DNA from: Clostridium sp. C105KSO13
GTDB taxonomy: Bacteria > Bacillota > Clostridia > Lachnospirales > Lachnospiraceae
DNA length: 64,000 nt
Reading direction: 5' to 3'
Assembly: GCF_001517425.1 (NCBI RefSeq)
Contig: NZ_FBWL01000167.1
Span: 1-64,000 of the forward strand
Below the pieces are notes generated by a model. That model made no database searches and was not told the DNA's origin. It saw only the letters and a program-made list of their open reading frames with translations. Positions 9,161 through 18,197 of the stretch are shown in pieces; position 1 is the stretch's first letter, and the number at the start of each line of letters is the position of its first letter. Position numbers and translations under genes: made by a program.

Positions 9161-9182
9161 ATATCCATTACAGCAAGCTTAT

Positions 9183-10607
9183 TTACTGCAACTGTATTAT
9201 CGTTGCAATTACAATAAACACGATACTTAACGCCCACTCTAAAAATGCTAACTTGATGGAAAATTTGAACCACTGCGTAAACCCGATATTCCCCGCTCCA
9301 ATACAGGCGTTGGTTGTGGAGCTGGTAGGGATCACTATATCGGAAAAGCCAGCAGCACACTGGAATGCAATAACTGCAGTCTGTGCTGTAATTCCTGTCA
9401 TCTGTGCCAGGGGAGCCATAAGCGGCATTACCAGTGCAGCCATTCCGCTGCCCGAAGGTACAAGGCAATTGATTATAATATTAATAAAAAACATACCTAC
9501 GGCAATCAGAGATGAAGGCAGTAATTGCAGGATGCCGGACAATCCATTTAAAATAGTGTGGAAAATCATACCGTTTTCCATAACAATTAATACAGCACGG
9601 CCCAGGCCGATAACCAGACATGCAAATATCATGGAGCGTGCTCCTTCTATCCATGTTCTGCATATTTCGTTTCCGTTAATTCCACCCACTACACCGGCCA
9701 CAATACCCATGGCTAAAAAGATGGGGGCCATTTGACTCGCAAACCAGCCTAAACGTATTGCACCGTAAATAATAATACTAAACCCTGTGAGCATTGTGAT
9801 CAATACAAGAATATTGCGAACAGAAAAGCTCGTATTGGAAGTATATTCTATATTTTCTTCTGTGTCAGGTAATGATTTTTCCAATTCATAGCAATAACTT
9901 TTTGCTGGATTTTTCTTGACTTTTTCCGCATAGTGGATTGTGTAAAGTGCTACCGCAATCAAAATAATTACATGCATGATTATTCGATACCATGCACCTG
10001 AGAAGATCGGCAGGCCTGCGATACCTTGTGCAACGGCTGTAGCATAAGGATTGAAGGTTCCGACCGAACTACCCACAAATGCACCACAGACTACCATAGC
10101 AACACCGGTAATACTGTCATACCCCATTCTGCGCGCCAGTGCGATACATATGGGAACGAATATAACGCATTCTGAATCAAAGCCGATAAGGCCGCCTAAC
10201 AGGGAAAACAGAAGCATAACCATAAAAATGACCCAGCGTTCTTTCCCTTGTAATACTTTAACCAGCTTATTGATGAGAATATCCAATGTTTTGGTTGCAT
10301 TTATGATGGAAAAGGATCCTCCGGCAATCATTACAAAAAAGATTAAAGAGGCCATTTCCACAAGTCCGCTGGGAATGGCGTTGAAAAACTCATACAGTGT
10401 TGTTGGATTGGAAGCTACATGATGATAGGTTCCAGGAACCAATATAGCCCGCCCGGCGTCGTTTTTCACCATATCAAACTGGCCGGCCGGAACGATGTAG
10501 GTCAATATGGCGCAAATGAAAAGGATAGTAAATATTAGTAAGTACGTATGTGGTGGTTCTTTCATAAGAAGCTTGGGAAAGGTTTTCCCTTTTTTATTTT
10601 CGTTCAT
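9183..10607 (-). CDS. YfcC/DcuC-family membrane carrier
   Basis: A 474-residue membrane protein with about twelve hydrophobic segments, matching the C4-dicarboxylate anaerobic carrier-like family (YfcC, ArcD, DcuC relatives). The opening (KEPPHTYLLIFTILFICAILTYIVPAGQF is the region at residues 16-44) with its TYIVPAG motif and the segment GFDSECVIFVP are typical of YfcC. It probably moves amino acids, small peptides or dicarboxylates by ion coupling. It lies 29 nt downstream of isoaspartyl dipeptidase, so uptake of isoaspartyl peptides or efflux of aspartate is a reasonable inference. A ribosome site (AGGAG) precedes the ATG. Confidence 0.85.
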   Translation of the reverse strand: MNENKKGKTFPKLLMKEPPHTYLLIFTILFICAILTYIVPAGQFDMVKNDAGRAILVPGTYHHVASNPTTLYEFFNAIPSGLVEMASLIFFVMIAGGSFSIINATKTLDILINKLVKVLQGKERWVIFMVMLLFSLLGGLIGFDSECVIFVPICIALARRMGYDSITGVAMVVCGAFVGSSVGTFNPYATAVAQGIAGLPIFSGAWYRIIMHVIILIAVALYTIHYAEKVKKNPAKSYCYELEKSLPDTEENIEYTSNTSFSVRNILVLITMLTGFSIIIYGAIRLGWFASQMAPIFLAMGIVAGVVGGINGNEICRTWIEGARSMIFACLVIGLGRAVLIVMENGMIFHTILNGLSGILQLLPSSLIAVGMFFINIIINCLVPSGSGMAALVMPLMAPLAQMTGITAQTAVIAFQCAAGFSDIVIPTSSTTNACIGAGNIGFTQWFKFSIKLAFLEWALSIVFIVIATIIQLQ

Positions 10608-10636
10608 GTTCTAATCTCCTATTTTTAGTGTGAATC

Positions 10637-11818
10637 TTACATCATAGTAGAATGCTCAAATACATTGTGCAGCAGCGCACCATTTTCATTTGCGGCCAAC
10701 TTGCCCCTGGCATAAACTTCCCTGATTTCAAGATCGCAGTCCATCAGTACTAGATCGGCATCGGCCCCCTCTTTTATTGTTCCTTTTTGCGGATACATCC
10801 CAATTGCCCGGGAAACATTGGAAGTGATTACCCGCAGAGCTGTTTCCAGAGGTATTTTTTCTTTAAGTACTAAATCCTTAAATTCTTTATGCATCGTTTC
10901 AACAGTGGTGACAATCAATCCGATATAGTTTCCCTGGGCATCATATACCGCCATACTTCCGTTGGCATCAGAACTCATGGTAACACGTTCAATATCTACT
11001 CCCGCATCGAGATACCGGTGAACGGCCTCACTGGGCTTTACCGCTTCAGCAGTCCCATACTCAGGACCGATTCCAGTTGTAATATCAATAGTTCCACCTA
11101 ACCTGGCAAATTCAATCGATTGTTCAAAGAGGTCCTTGTCCCGATTAACATGAGTTGGGATAAGCAGATAGGGCGGCAGCTCCGTTTCTTTAATAATATC
11201 CATGAGCATGTCCAATTTACGGGCACCTACTCCCATATGTATATGGGTATAGCCACGTTTTCCGCCAACCAGCCCTCCGGTATATGATTCTGCTATCAAA
11301 TGCTCCATTTCAATACGTGTGGGCTGTGATGAACGCCTGTCCGAAACAGCTGTTTTTGCACCGATGACTTTATCGATGAGAATCAAATCTCTACGAACCG
11401 ACCCTGTAAGTGTAGCAGACGGCATCTCAAAGGATCCGGTCAGCATACGTGCAGTAATTCCTTCTTCTTCCAGGGCACATACTTTGGCATACAGTGCCTC
11501 AATGTTGCGGGCGGTTCCGTCAGTACCGTGCAGTCCGACCACGGTGGTGATGCCATGGACGACAATATTTGAAATCTGCAGTTCCGGAGTCCGGCTGGCA
11601 AAACCTGCCTCGCCGCCTGCACCCATCACGTGTACATGCTGATCTACAAAACCGGGCGTCAGGATTTTGCCCGCAGCATCCACTGTCTGCATATCAACCT
11701 CCTTGTAATCTCCTTCAATGCAATCCGCAATTTTTAGAATCTTCCCTGCTCCAATCAAAACATTCTTTTTACCAAGCGGTTCAGGGGCGTAAACTTCTGC
11801 ATTCTTAAATAAAATCAT
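10637..11818 (-). CDS. iadA: isoaspartyl dipeptidase (beta-aspartyl peptidase)
   Basis: A 393-residue metal-dependent amidohydrolase that cleaves beta-linked aspartyl dipeptides left by damaged proteins. Visible motifs: the metal-binding HVHVMGAGGE (about residues 61-70, with the GGEAG segment that reads the substrate alpha-amino group in IadA), YTGG and YTHIHMG (residues about 178-195), TPTHVNR-like PTHVNRD (about 222) and the aspartate in SSDANGS (about 282). Length matches E. coli IadA (about 390). It starts the minus-strand operon with the YfcC-type carrier. The ribosome site GAGGTGG precedes the ATG. The carrier/peptidase pair suggests use of isoaspartyl peptides as a nitrogen or carbon source. 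Confidence 0.93.
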   Translation of the reverse strand: MILFKNAEVYAPEPLGKKNVLIGAGKILKIADCIEGDYKEVDMQTVDAAGKILTPGFVDQHVHVMGAGGEAGFASRTPELQISNIVVHGITTVVGLHGTDGTARNIEALYAKVCALEEEGITARMLTGSFEMPSATLTGSVRRDLILIDKVIGAKTAVSDRRSSQPTRIEMEHLIAESYTGGLVGGKRGYTHIHMGVGARKLDMLMDIIKETELPPYLLIPTHVNRDKDLFEQSIEFARLGGTIDITTGIGPEYGTAEAVKPSEAVHRYLDAGVDIERVTMSSDANGSMAVYDAQGNYIGLIVTTVETMHKEFKDLVLKEKIPLETALRVITSNVSRAIGMYPQKGTIKEGADADLVLMDCDLEIREVYARGKLAANENGALLHNVFEHSTMM

Positions 11819-12077
11819 TTTTTAAACCCACCTCTCTGCGAAAGATTTCAATGAGAAAGTAGAACAAATTTTCCTTCCGATATCCTTTCGCTTTTATTTT
11901 TGTGTTCTCCATTGATCAAAAACAAACACATATGGATAATATATCTTAATCGATGTAAAAATAATGTCGAATTATGTAATTAATGTATATTCGCATTGAT
12001 ATAGTTATTAAGTATTGATATACTGGAGTCTTACATGGCAGAACGCGAAATTCTTTAAAACAGGAGAACAAAAAGAG
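11819..12077. promoter_or_regulatory. AT-rich divergent intergenic region
   Basis: A 259-nt, very AT-rich gap between iadA (minus) and the Gfo/Idh gene (plus). It must hold promoters for both, but I could not choose convincing -35/-10 pairs among the many TA-rich hexamers. No coding signal was seen. Confidence 0.4.
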
Positions 12078-13031
12078 ATGAGAATTGGAATTTTAGGAGC
12101 GGGAGGAATTGCTGTGTCTATGGCGGACACAGTAGCTCAAATGAGTGACGTTACGATTGAGGCTGTGGCGTCCCGGTCAATTGAGAAAGCGGTGCAATTT
12201 AGCAAAAAACACAGTATTGTAAAGGCTTATGGATCATATTTGGAATTGGTTCAGGATCCGGCTATTGATCTGGTATATGTTGCGACAGTTCATTCCAGCC
12301 ATTATGAAAATGTAAAACTTTGTTTGGAAAATGGGAAAAATGTGCTGTGTGAGAAAGCATTTATGATGAATGCAGAGGAAACACGACAAGTAATTGAATT
12401 GGCAAAAGAAAAGAACCTGCTTTTGGCGGAAGCTATATGGACAAGATATATGCCTTCCAGAAAAATGATTAGAGATCTTGTGACAGATGGCACAATAGGA
12501 AAAGTCACGTCGCTGACTGCAAATCTCGGGTATGTTGTTGGTCATAATGAGCGGATGAAGCGACCGGAATTAGGCGGCGGAGCGTTGCTCGATTTAGCTG
12601 TTTATCCAATTAACTTTGCGCTCATGGCCTTTGGGGATGATTACGATTCATTTTCCGCAGATGCAGTAATGGCTGATACAGGTGTGGATGCAATGGACAG
12701 TATCACATTGAAATGGAAAGACGGCCGCTGTGCAGTGCTTCACGCCAACATGCAGGCTGCACTTGACCGGCTTGGGTGTATATATGGGGATCAGGGGTAT
12801 ATCATAATTCAGAACATTAACAATTGTGAAAAGATTACAGTTTATAACACACAACATCAGATTATTCGGGAGATTCCGGTACCAAAACAAATTACAGGAT
12901 ATGAGTATGAGGTTGAAGCATGTAAAAGAGCACTTGAAGAAGGAAAGACAGAGTGTGACGAAATGCCTCTTGCGGATAGCTTAAAGGTAATGGAATTACT
13001 TGATGCTATACGAAATTCATGGGAAAAATAA
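12078..13031 (+). CDS. Gfo/Idh/MocA-family oxidoreductase
   Basis: A 317-residue NAD(P)-dependent sugar or dihydrodiol dehydrogenase-like protein. The Rossmann motif GILGAGGIA is at residues 4-12. The conserved lysine lies in the segment LCEKAFMMN (about 91-99), where most members read EKP. The C-terminal alpha/beta domain includes GGGALLDLAVYP (about 175), close to the trans-1,2-dihydrobenzene-1,2-diol dehydrogenase subgroup. I start at 12078 because AGGAGA at 12062-12067 is 10 nt away; an extension to 12015 has no ribosome site. It is followed by a strong terminator, so it is transcribed separately from the lyxose isomerase and its substrate is unknown. Confidence 0.88.
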   Translation: MRIGILGAGGIAVSMADTVAQMSDVTIEAVASRSIEKAVQFSKKHSIVKAYGSYLELVQDPAIDLVYVATVHSSHYENVKLCLENGKNVLCEKAFMMNAEETRQVIELAKEKNLLLAEAIWTRYMPSRKMIRDLVTDGTIGKVTSLTANLGYVVGHNERMKRPELGGGALLDLAVYPINFALMAFGDDYDSFSADAVMADTGVDAMDSITLKWKDGRCAVLHANMQAALDRLGCIYGDQGYIIIQNINNCEKITVYNTQHQIIREIPVPKQITGYEYEVEACKRALEEGKTECDEMPLADSLKVMELLDAIRNSWEK

Positions 13032-13041
13032 ACTATCACAA

Positions 13042-13094
13042 AAAGTAACAGCCAGTTATGGATAGATCCAGAGCTGGCTGTTACTTTGTTTTTA
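13042..13094 (+). terminator. Rho-independent terminator
   Basis: A perfect 14-bp stem (13042-13055 with 13074-13087) followed by a T-rich tail, just after the Gfo/Idh gene. Confidence 0.9.
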
Positions 13095-13189
13095 TGCCAC
13101 CCTGTTATTGCAGCATTTTTTAGGACTTATCTAATGTTATCCTGAATAAAATAATAAAGAAATGTTGTCACAAGACGAGGAGAAAAAAT

Positions 13190-13870
13190 ATGAAAAGATC
13201 CAAAATCAACAAGGTAATCAAACACATGGAAAAATTAATTAGTGATAATGGGTTTCATCTGCCTCCATTTTGCTCCTGGGCGCCGGAAGAATGGAAGAAT
13301 AAGGGAACCGAGTACGATGAGATACGTGATAACATGCTGGGCTGGGACATCACCGATTACGGACAAGGTGATTATGATAAACTGGGATTTGCCCTTATTA
13401 CCCTGCGAAACGGAAATCAGCACAATCCCAAATATAAAAAAGTGTATGCAGAGAAGCTGTTAATGTTGAATGAGGGTCAGCATTCCCCCATGCACTTTCA
13501 TTGGACGAAATCAGAAGATATCATTAATCGCGGAGGCGGTACTCTAATAATTCACATTTATAATGACAAAGATGGTGCTCTTGATGATACTGATGTACTC
13601 GTTAATTCTGACGGCCGCTCCTATTACGTAAAGGCCGGTACTGGTGTAGAACTGAAGCCAGGTGAGAGTATCACTATCTGGCCTCATCAGTACCATGATT
13701 TTGACACTGTGCCGGGCACCGGAGATATTTTGATTGGCGAAGTGTCCATGTGCAATGATGATAATAATGACAATCACTTTTATGAAGTACTGGGAAGATT
13801 CCCAAAAATCGAAGAGGATGAGGCGCCATATCGTTTATTGTGCAATGAATATCCGCAGGTTGGAAAATAG
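13190..13870 (+). CDS. D-lyxose isomerase family protein
   Basis: A 226-residue cupin-fold protein of the D-lyxose ketol-isomerase family (YdaE type), which interconverts D-lyxose and D-xylulose or related sugars. The metal-binding set is visible: HFHWTKSEDI (H-x-H then E, about residues 102-111) and WPHQYHDF (about 163-170). Full length for the family. It begins an operon with a ribose-type ABC importer 28 nt downstream, so the importer probably brings in lyxose or a similar pentose or hexose. Ribosome site GAGGAG is at about 13177-13182. The base composition of this gene and the next three is more GC-rich than the surrounding modules. Confidence 0.88.
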   Translation: MKRSKINKVIKHMEKLISDNGFHLPPFCSWAPEEWKNKGTEYDEIRDNMLGWDITDYGQGDYDKLGFALITLRNGNQHNPKYKKVYAEKLLMLNEGQHSPMHFHWTKSEDIINRGGGTLIIHIYNDKDGALDDTDVLVNSDGRSYYVKAGTGVELKPGESITIWPHQYHDFDTVPGTGDILIGEVSMCNDDNNDNHFYEVLGRFPKIEEDEAPYRLLCNEYPQVGK

Positions 13871-13898
13871 TACAGAAAAGAAAGAAAAGGTGAAGAGC

Positions 13899-15410
13899 GT
13901 GCAGGAATATATTGTTGAAATGAATCACGTGAGCAAATCTTTTCCGGGTGTAAAGGCCTTAGATGATGTTTCGTTTAACTTGAAATCCGGCGAAGTCATG
14001 GCGCTGCTTGGAGAAAATGGTGCCGGTAAGTCCACTTTGGTAAAAGTTCTAAGTGGTGTTTATACAAGGGATGAAGGAGAAGTGAAAGTTAATGGTACCG
14101 AACAGCCTGACTTGACTCCCAAAAAAGCACAGGAGCTGGGAATAGCTATTATTCATCAAGAACTTAATATGTGTGCTCATCTGTCTGTTGCCGAAAATAT
14201 TTTTCTGGGCCGGGAAGTTCGCAGGGGCGGGACCCTGGCCGATAAGGAAATGAACAAAAAAGCGAAAGCAATTCTCGATGAGCTTAACATCGACATTAAT
14301 CCTAAAACGATTGTTGGGAATCTGCCGGTATCAAAACAGCAGATGGTGGAAATTGCAAAAGCCTTGTCAATGGATACTAAGGTTTTGATCATGGATGAAC
14401 CGACTTCAGCACTGACCTCAAAAGAAATCCATGACCTTTTTGTTATTATCCGCAAACTAAAAGAGGAAGGCCGCGGGATAGTTTATATTTCGCATCGGCT
14501 GGAAGAATTGCAGCACATTGTTGACCGCGTGAGTATTATGCGTGATGGAAGGTACATAATTTCAATGAATTTCGCTGATACCGACATGGAAGAAATTATT
14601 TCCTATATGGTCGGTCGTGAAATTAAGGAAAAGTTCCCACGTGTCAGCTGTAAAAAGGGCAGTAAAATCATGGAAATAAAGGATTTCAATGCCGGGCGGC
14701 TGGTTCGAAATATTAGTTTTGATGTGTATGAAGGGGAGACGCTGGGGATTGCCGGGCTGATGGGAGCCGGACGGACTGAAACGACGCGCGCTATCTTCGG
14801 AATCGATCAGAAGGAATCAGGAACCGTTTTTTTGGATGGCCGTGAGTTAAAAATCCATCGCCCCATTGATGCTATTAAAGCCGGAATCGTACTGGTTCCA
14901 GAGGACAGAAAAAAGGACGGACTTTGTGTTAATCTAAGTATCAAGGATAACATCTGCCTTCCAAATCTTGATATCATCTGTAACAAAGCCGGAGTTGTGA
15001 AAAAGAAAAAGGAGATGGAAATGACCGACAGCATGGTCGATCAGCTGCAGATAAAACTACCTGACACAGAAGTGAATGCCGCAGCACTTTCCGGTGGAAA
15101 TCAGCAGAAAGTTGTTCTTGGCAAGTGGCTGGCCCGGAAATCCCGGGTAGTTATCTTTGATGAGCCGACCAGAGGCATCGATGTAGCTGCAAAAGTTGAA
15201 ATCTATAATCTAATGAATCAGCTGAAAAAAGAAGGAATCGGCGTGGTATTTATATCCTCCGAACTGCCAGAACTTATGGGAGTCAGTGACCGCATTCTGA
15301 TTATGTGTGACGGAAGGATGACCGGTGAATTGGAAACAGCGGCAGCTACTCAGGATAAAATTATGATGTATGCAACTAAATTTGAAAACAAGATGGAAAA
15401 GAGCAGATAG
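13899..15410 (+). CDS. sugar ABC transporter ATP-binding protein (RbsA type)
   Basis: A 503-residue double ATPase of the ribose/xylose/galactose import family. The first half has Walker A GENGAGKST (about residue 37), its LSVSKQQM-like signature and Walker B VLIMDEPTSAL. The second half has the degenerate Walker A GLMGAGRTE (about 285), signature LSGGNQQK (about 395) and Walker B VVIFDEPTRGID. Having a degenerate second P-loop is normal for RbsA. The start is a GTG at 13899 with AGGTGA at 13888-13893; the frame stays open further upstream over the isomerase gene, but that part has no ribosome site and overlaps real coding sequence. Confidence 0.93.
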   Translation: MQEYIVEMNHVSKSFPGVKALDDVSFNLKSGEVMALLGENGAGKSTLVKVLSGVYTRDEGEVKVNGTEQPDLTPKKAQELGIAIIHQELNMCAHLSVAENIFLGREVRRGGTLADKEMNKKAKAILDELNIDINPKTIVGNLPVSKQQMVEIAKALSMDTKVLIMDEPTSALTSKEIHDLFVIIRKLKEEGRGIVYISHRLEELQHIVDRVSIMRDGRYIISMNFADTDMEEIISYMVGREIKEKFPRVSCKKGSKIMEIKDFNAGRLVRNISFDVYEGETLGIAGLMGAGRTETTRAIFGIDQKESGTVFLDGRELKIHRPIDAIKAGIVLVPEDRKKDGLCVNLSIKDNICLPNLDIICNKAGVVKKKKEMEMTDSMVDQLQIKLPDTEVNAAALSGGNQQKVVLGKWLARKSRVVIFDEPTRGIDVAAKVEIYNLMNQLKKEGIGVVFISSELPELMGVSDRILIMCDGRMTGELETAAATQDKIMMYATKFENKMEKSR

Positions 15411-15425
15411 GTGGGGGAAAGTGCT

Positions 15426-16409
15426 ATGATAAAAAAAATTCTATCCATTCGGGGGATGGGGCAGGTAGTTACGGTGACAATCGGACTGATTATCATGTGT
15501 GTCATTTTTGGTATATTAAGCCCGAGCTTCTTTTCCGGCAGGAATGTTGGGAACCTGCTGCGCCAGATCGCACCGATTCTTTTAGTCGGTATTGGTCAGT
15601 CCTATGTCATGATTACAGGAAATATTGATCTGTCCATTGGTTCAGTTTTAGGCATGAGCTGCATGATTTCGGCAACTCTGATGACTAAGGGGATATCTCC
15701 CGCTGGGGCTGTTCTCATTACTTTGGCTGCCTGCCTGGCAGTGGGACTTATCAATGGTCTTCTGGTTGCCCAGTTCCATCTGCCGGCATTCATAGCGACT
15801 CTTGGTACAATGCAGACAGCCAGAGGGATTGCTCAAATCGTCAATAATAATTACAATACGGACGCAATTGGCAAAGCTGCACAAGGTTTTCGTGATTTCT
15901 TTTATTATGGAAAGCTTCTGGGTACTTACAATACAGTTTGGATCACATTGGTGCTATTTTTGATTTTTAATTTCTTACTCAGCAGGACCAGAACCGGACG
16001 ACATATTTATGCTGTCGGGAGCAATATTGATGCTGCAGGGCTCTCCGGAGTTAATGTTGTAGCAACAACTGTTAAGGCCTATCTGGTCAGTTCGTTCTGT
16101 GCTTTTACGGTCGGCCTTATTACCTGTGCGACCGCTGGTATGGGAACGATGGATGCCGGCAACATGTATGAGATGTACGCAGTTGCCGCTTCCGTTATCG
16201 GGGGCGTATCAACCCTTGGGGGACAGGGCATTCTGGTAGGTACTATCATTGGTGCAGCAATCTGGGGTGTACTGCAGAATGGTCTCCAATTTGCCGGTGC
16301 TCCAGTTGCAATGAGGAATATCGTCATCGGTGTTATAGTTGTTGTTTCAGTGCTGCTTGACGTCATCATCAGAACGGGACGTAAACCAAAACTTAAAAAA
16401 AGTAATTAA
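15426..16409 (+). CDS. sugar ABC transporter permease (RbsC type)
   Basis: A 327-residue membrane permease with about eight to ten hydrophobic helices. The family signature GNIDLSIGSVLGM is near residue 65, and the EAA-like loop region (GSNIDAAGLSGV) is near residue 200. It forms the channel of the importer with the preceding ATPase and the following binding protein. I start at ATG 15426 because GGGGGA lies 8 nt upstream; the alternative GTG at 15411 is part of that same purine run. Confidence 0.93.
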   Translation: MIKKILSIRGMGQVVTVTIGLIIMCVIFGILSPSFFSGRNVGNLLRQIAPILLVGIGQSYVMITGNIDLSIGSVLGMSCMISATLMTKGISPAGAVLITLAACLAVGLINGLLVAQFHLPAFIATLGTMQTARGIAQIVNNNYNTDAIGKAAQGFRDFFYYGKLLGTYNTVWITLVLFLIFNFLLSRTRTGRHIYAVGSNIDAAGLSGVNVVATTVKAYLVSSFCAFTVGLITCATAGMGTMDAGNMYEMYAVAASVIGGVSTLGGQGILVGTIIGAAIWGVLQNGLQFAGAPVAMRNIVIGVIVVVSVLLDVIIRTGRKPKLKKSN

Positions 16410-16423
16410 AGCAAACGCTTTAA
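16406..16423 (+). promoter_or_regulatory. intergenic stem-loop between permease and binding-protein genes
   Basis: A 7-bp perfect inverted repeat with an AAAC centre overlaps the permease stop codon and precedes the GGGAGG ribosome site of the binding-protein gene. Such hairpins often stabilise or process mRNA so that binding protein is made in excess. The symmetry could also be a LacI/CcpA-like operator; the sequence does not fit the usual cre spacing. Confidence 0.4.
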
Positions 16424-16446
16424 TATAAAAAGGGAGGTATTTTGAG

Positions 16447-17403
16447 ATGAAGAAAAAACTTTTAACTATTCTGCTTTGTGCTTCACTGGCAGGAACACTG
16501 GCAGCAGGCTGTGGCGGAAAAGACAAAGAGGAAAGCAGCTCAGCAGATTCGGGTGGTGAAAAAAAGGGAAAAGTCATTCTTATCACTATGGATAGCACCG
16601 ATCAGCATTGGGTAAGCGTTGACAAGGGAGCAAAGGAAGAAGCTGAGAAACTCGGGGTTGATTATGCCTGGATGGCTCCTGACAAAAAGGACGATGCACA
16701 GCAGATAGAACGGGTCAATAATGCAGTTGCCGATGGGGCCGATGCCATCATGATTGCTGCAAATGGTCCGGATGCCATTACCTCGGCACTTGATGAAGCC
16801 AAAGAAGAAGGTATTAAGATTATTTATGTCGATTCACCGGCAAACACTAAAGCTGAGGCGACTTTTGCAACTGATAATGAGGCGGCCGGCAAAACCGCCG
16901 GAGAAGAGTTGATTAAAGGGTTGGAAGCCGCCAATATAACCGAAGGAAAAATCGGCATTGTCGGTGTCAATCCGGCCACTCAGTCGACGGTAGATCGTGA
17001 AAAGGGGTTCCGTTCGGCATTTGAGGGTTCAAAATATGAACTGCTGGAAACACAGTTTGGTGAAGGGGATACAGCCAAATCACAGGACATTGCCGACAAT
17101 TATATCACAGATGGCTGTATTGGTATTTTCGGAACGAATGAAGGATCAACTGTAGGTACAGGAAACGCTGTTAAGGGTGACGGCGGCTCAGTGATTGCAG
17201 TCGGATTTGATAAATCAGACGCAATTCTGTCATTAATCGAAGACGGCTCCCTGCTCTGTGTCATGAGCCAGAATCCTGATGTAATGGGTTCAGAAGGCAT
17301 GAAGGCGGCAGTAAAGGTTATAAATGGTGAAGAAATTACGGAAAAAGATGTGGATACCGGAGTTTCCGTTATAAGCAAGGATAATGTAGCAGATTTTCAG
17401 TAA
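16447..17403 (+). CDS. sugar ABC transporter substrate-binding lipoprotein (RbsB type)
   Basis: A 318-residue periplasmic-binding-like protein anchored by a lipobox LAAGC (lipidated C22) after a short positively charged and hydrophobic signal. An acidic, Ser-rich linker (about 25-40) leads into the type I sugar-binding fold, with the characteristic ANGPDAITSALDEAKEEG segment (about residue 98) and GFDKSDA (about 258). It captures the sugar at the cell surface for the permease and ATPase just upstream. Ligand is unknown; the isomerase at the head of the operon favours D-lyxose or a related sugar. Confidence 0.93.
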   Translation: MKKKLLTILLCASLAGTLAAGCGGKDKEESSSADSGGEKKGKVILITMDSTDQHWVSVDKGAKEEAEKLGVDYAWMAPDKKDDAQQIERVNNAVADGADAIMIAANGPDAITSALDEAKEEGIKIIYVDSPANTKAEATFATDNEAAGKTAGEELIKGLEAANITEGKIGIVGVNPATQSTVDREKGFRSAFEGSKYELLETQFGEGDTAKSQDIADNYITDGCIGIFGTNEGSTVGTGNAVKGDGGSVIAVGFDKSDAILSLIEDGSLLCVMSQNPDVMGSEGMKAAVKVINGEEITEKDVDTGVSVISKDNVADFQ

Positions 17404-17463
17404 AAGGTTGTAAAAAATAGTAGTAGAGAGCAGGTAGCATACGACTCCAGGTATGCAAGTATC

Positions 17464-17733
17464 ATGTGCCAGGACAATTATTACCTATATCTGGAGAAAT
17501 ATCATAATCGTTTATGTGTTACGCATCTGCAGGATACAGACGCAGTTCCCAAAGAGAAACTAGATGATAATGTTGCTGTAGTTCAGGCTGACGCACACAG
17601 GGTGCTTTTTACCGGTGTACTGGGCTGGCAGAAAATAGCATACTGGGTTGCTCGAGCACCATTGGATATGCCTGCTGATTTCGAGATAGGATTAAAATAT
17701 AATCAGTTATTTAAATCTGAAAAAGAGTTATGA
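17464..17733 (+). pseudogene. C-terminal fragment resembling a sugar-phosphate isomerase/epimerase (TIM barrel)
   Basis: The 89-residue reading frame looks like the last third of an AP-endonuclease-2-like sugar isomerase/epimerase: YLEKYHNRLCVTHLQDTD (barrel strand with metal-binding His and Asp) followed by FTGVLGWQKIAYWVARAP. The family is normally 260-300 residues, so the N-terminal two thirds are missing. The same frame stays open back to the stop of the binding-protein gene at 17403, without a recognisable ribosome site. I read it as a 3' remnant of an enzyme that once ended this ABC operon. Family assignment is by eye and could be wrong. Confidence 0.5.
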
Positions 17734-17790
17734 TAGCAGAAAGAGGCTCTTACCGAGTAACTTGTAGTACAATGATATTTATAGAGTATT

Positions 17791-17819
17791 GGGTAGTTTT
17801 TGCTTAGCAGGTACTACCC
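17791..17819. terminator. candidate terminator between converging genes
   Basis: A 7-bp stem (GGGTAGT at 17791-17797, ACTACCC at 17813-17819) with a 15-nt loop, followed by TTTATT. It separates the epimerase fragment (plus) from the XRE gene (minus). Modest stem strength. Confidence 0.45.
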
Positions 17820-17820
17820 T

Positions 17821-18072
17821 TTATTCTTCATCCAGCAATGTTTCATAGGTTACATCTAATACTTTGGCAATTGTCTTGAGTTCTATGTCTGTGACAAATC
17901 TTTGACCGCTCTCAATCTGTTGGATGGCATTTTTATCAATATCGAGTCCATGAACCTGCAGTAAAGATGACAGGGCATTCTGAGATGTCTTTTTGGGTAA
18001 ATTCGTTCTGATTTCTTTTATTTTTTTGCCACATATGTTTTTTTTACCGTCTTTAGCATGATTTTTAAACAT
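17821..18072 (-). CDS. small XRE-family helix-turn-helix regulator
   Basis: An 83-residue protein that is mostly one Cro/C1-type HTH domain. Helices fit GKKIKEIRTNL, SQNALSSLLQVHG, KNAIQQIESGQRFV and DIELKTIAKVLDV, and the family's closing YETLLDEE is present. An extra loop of basic residues precedes the domain. Start at 18072 is chosen because GGAGG (plus-strand CCTCC at 18078-18082) lies 5 nt upstream; the ATG at 18084 overlaps that ribosome site. It is alone on the minus strand, with promoter space towards the structured RNA that reads the other way. Target unknown. Confidence 0.75.
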   Translation of the reverse strand: MFKNHAKDGKKNICGKKIKEIRTNLPKKTSQNALSSLLQVHGLDIDKNAIQQIESGQRFVTDIELKTIAKVLDVTYETLLDEE

Positions 18073-18197
18073 AATGTCCTCCATCTTGACATTTAGTAGT
18101 TGTCATTTTGAACATTATATGGTAATGAATGTCAAAAGAGTATTTTAACATTTGTGTTATTAATATGGTAAAAGGCTCTAATTTCAATAAAATAGAG

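Noticed and set aside
13734-13898. Longer N-terminus for the RbsA-type ATPase
   Set aside because: The extension overlaps the lyxose isomerase coding sequence and lacks a ribosome site; family members begin near residue MNHVSKSF.
16406-16423. CcpA cre operator
   Set aside because: The dyad has a 4-nt centre and does not fit the cre spacing; a stem-loop in the transcript is the simpler reading.
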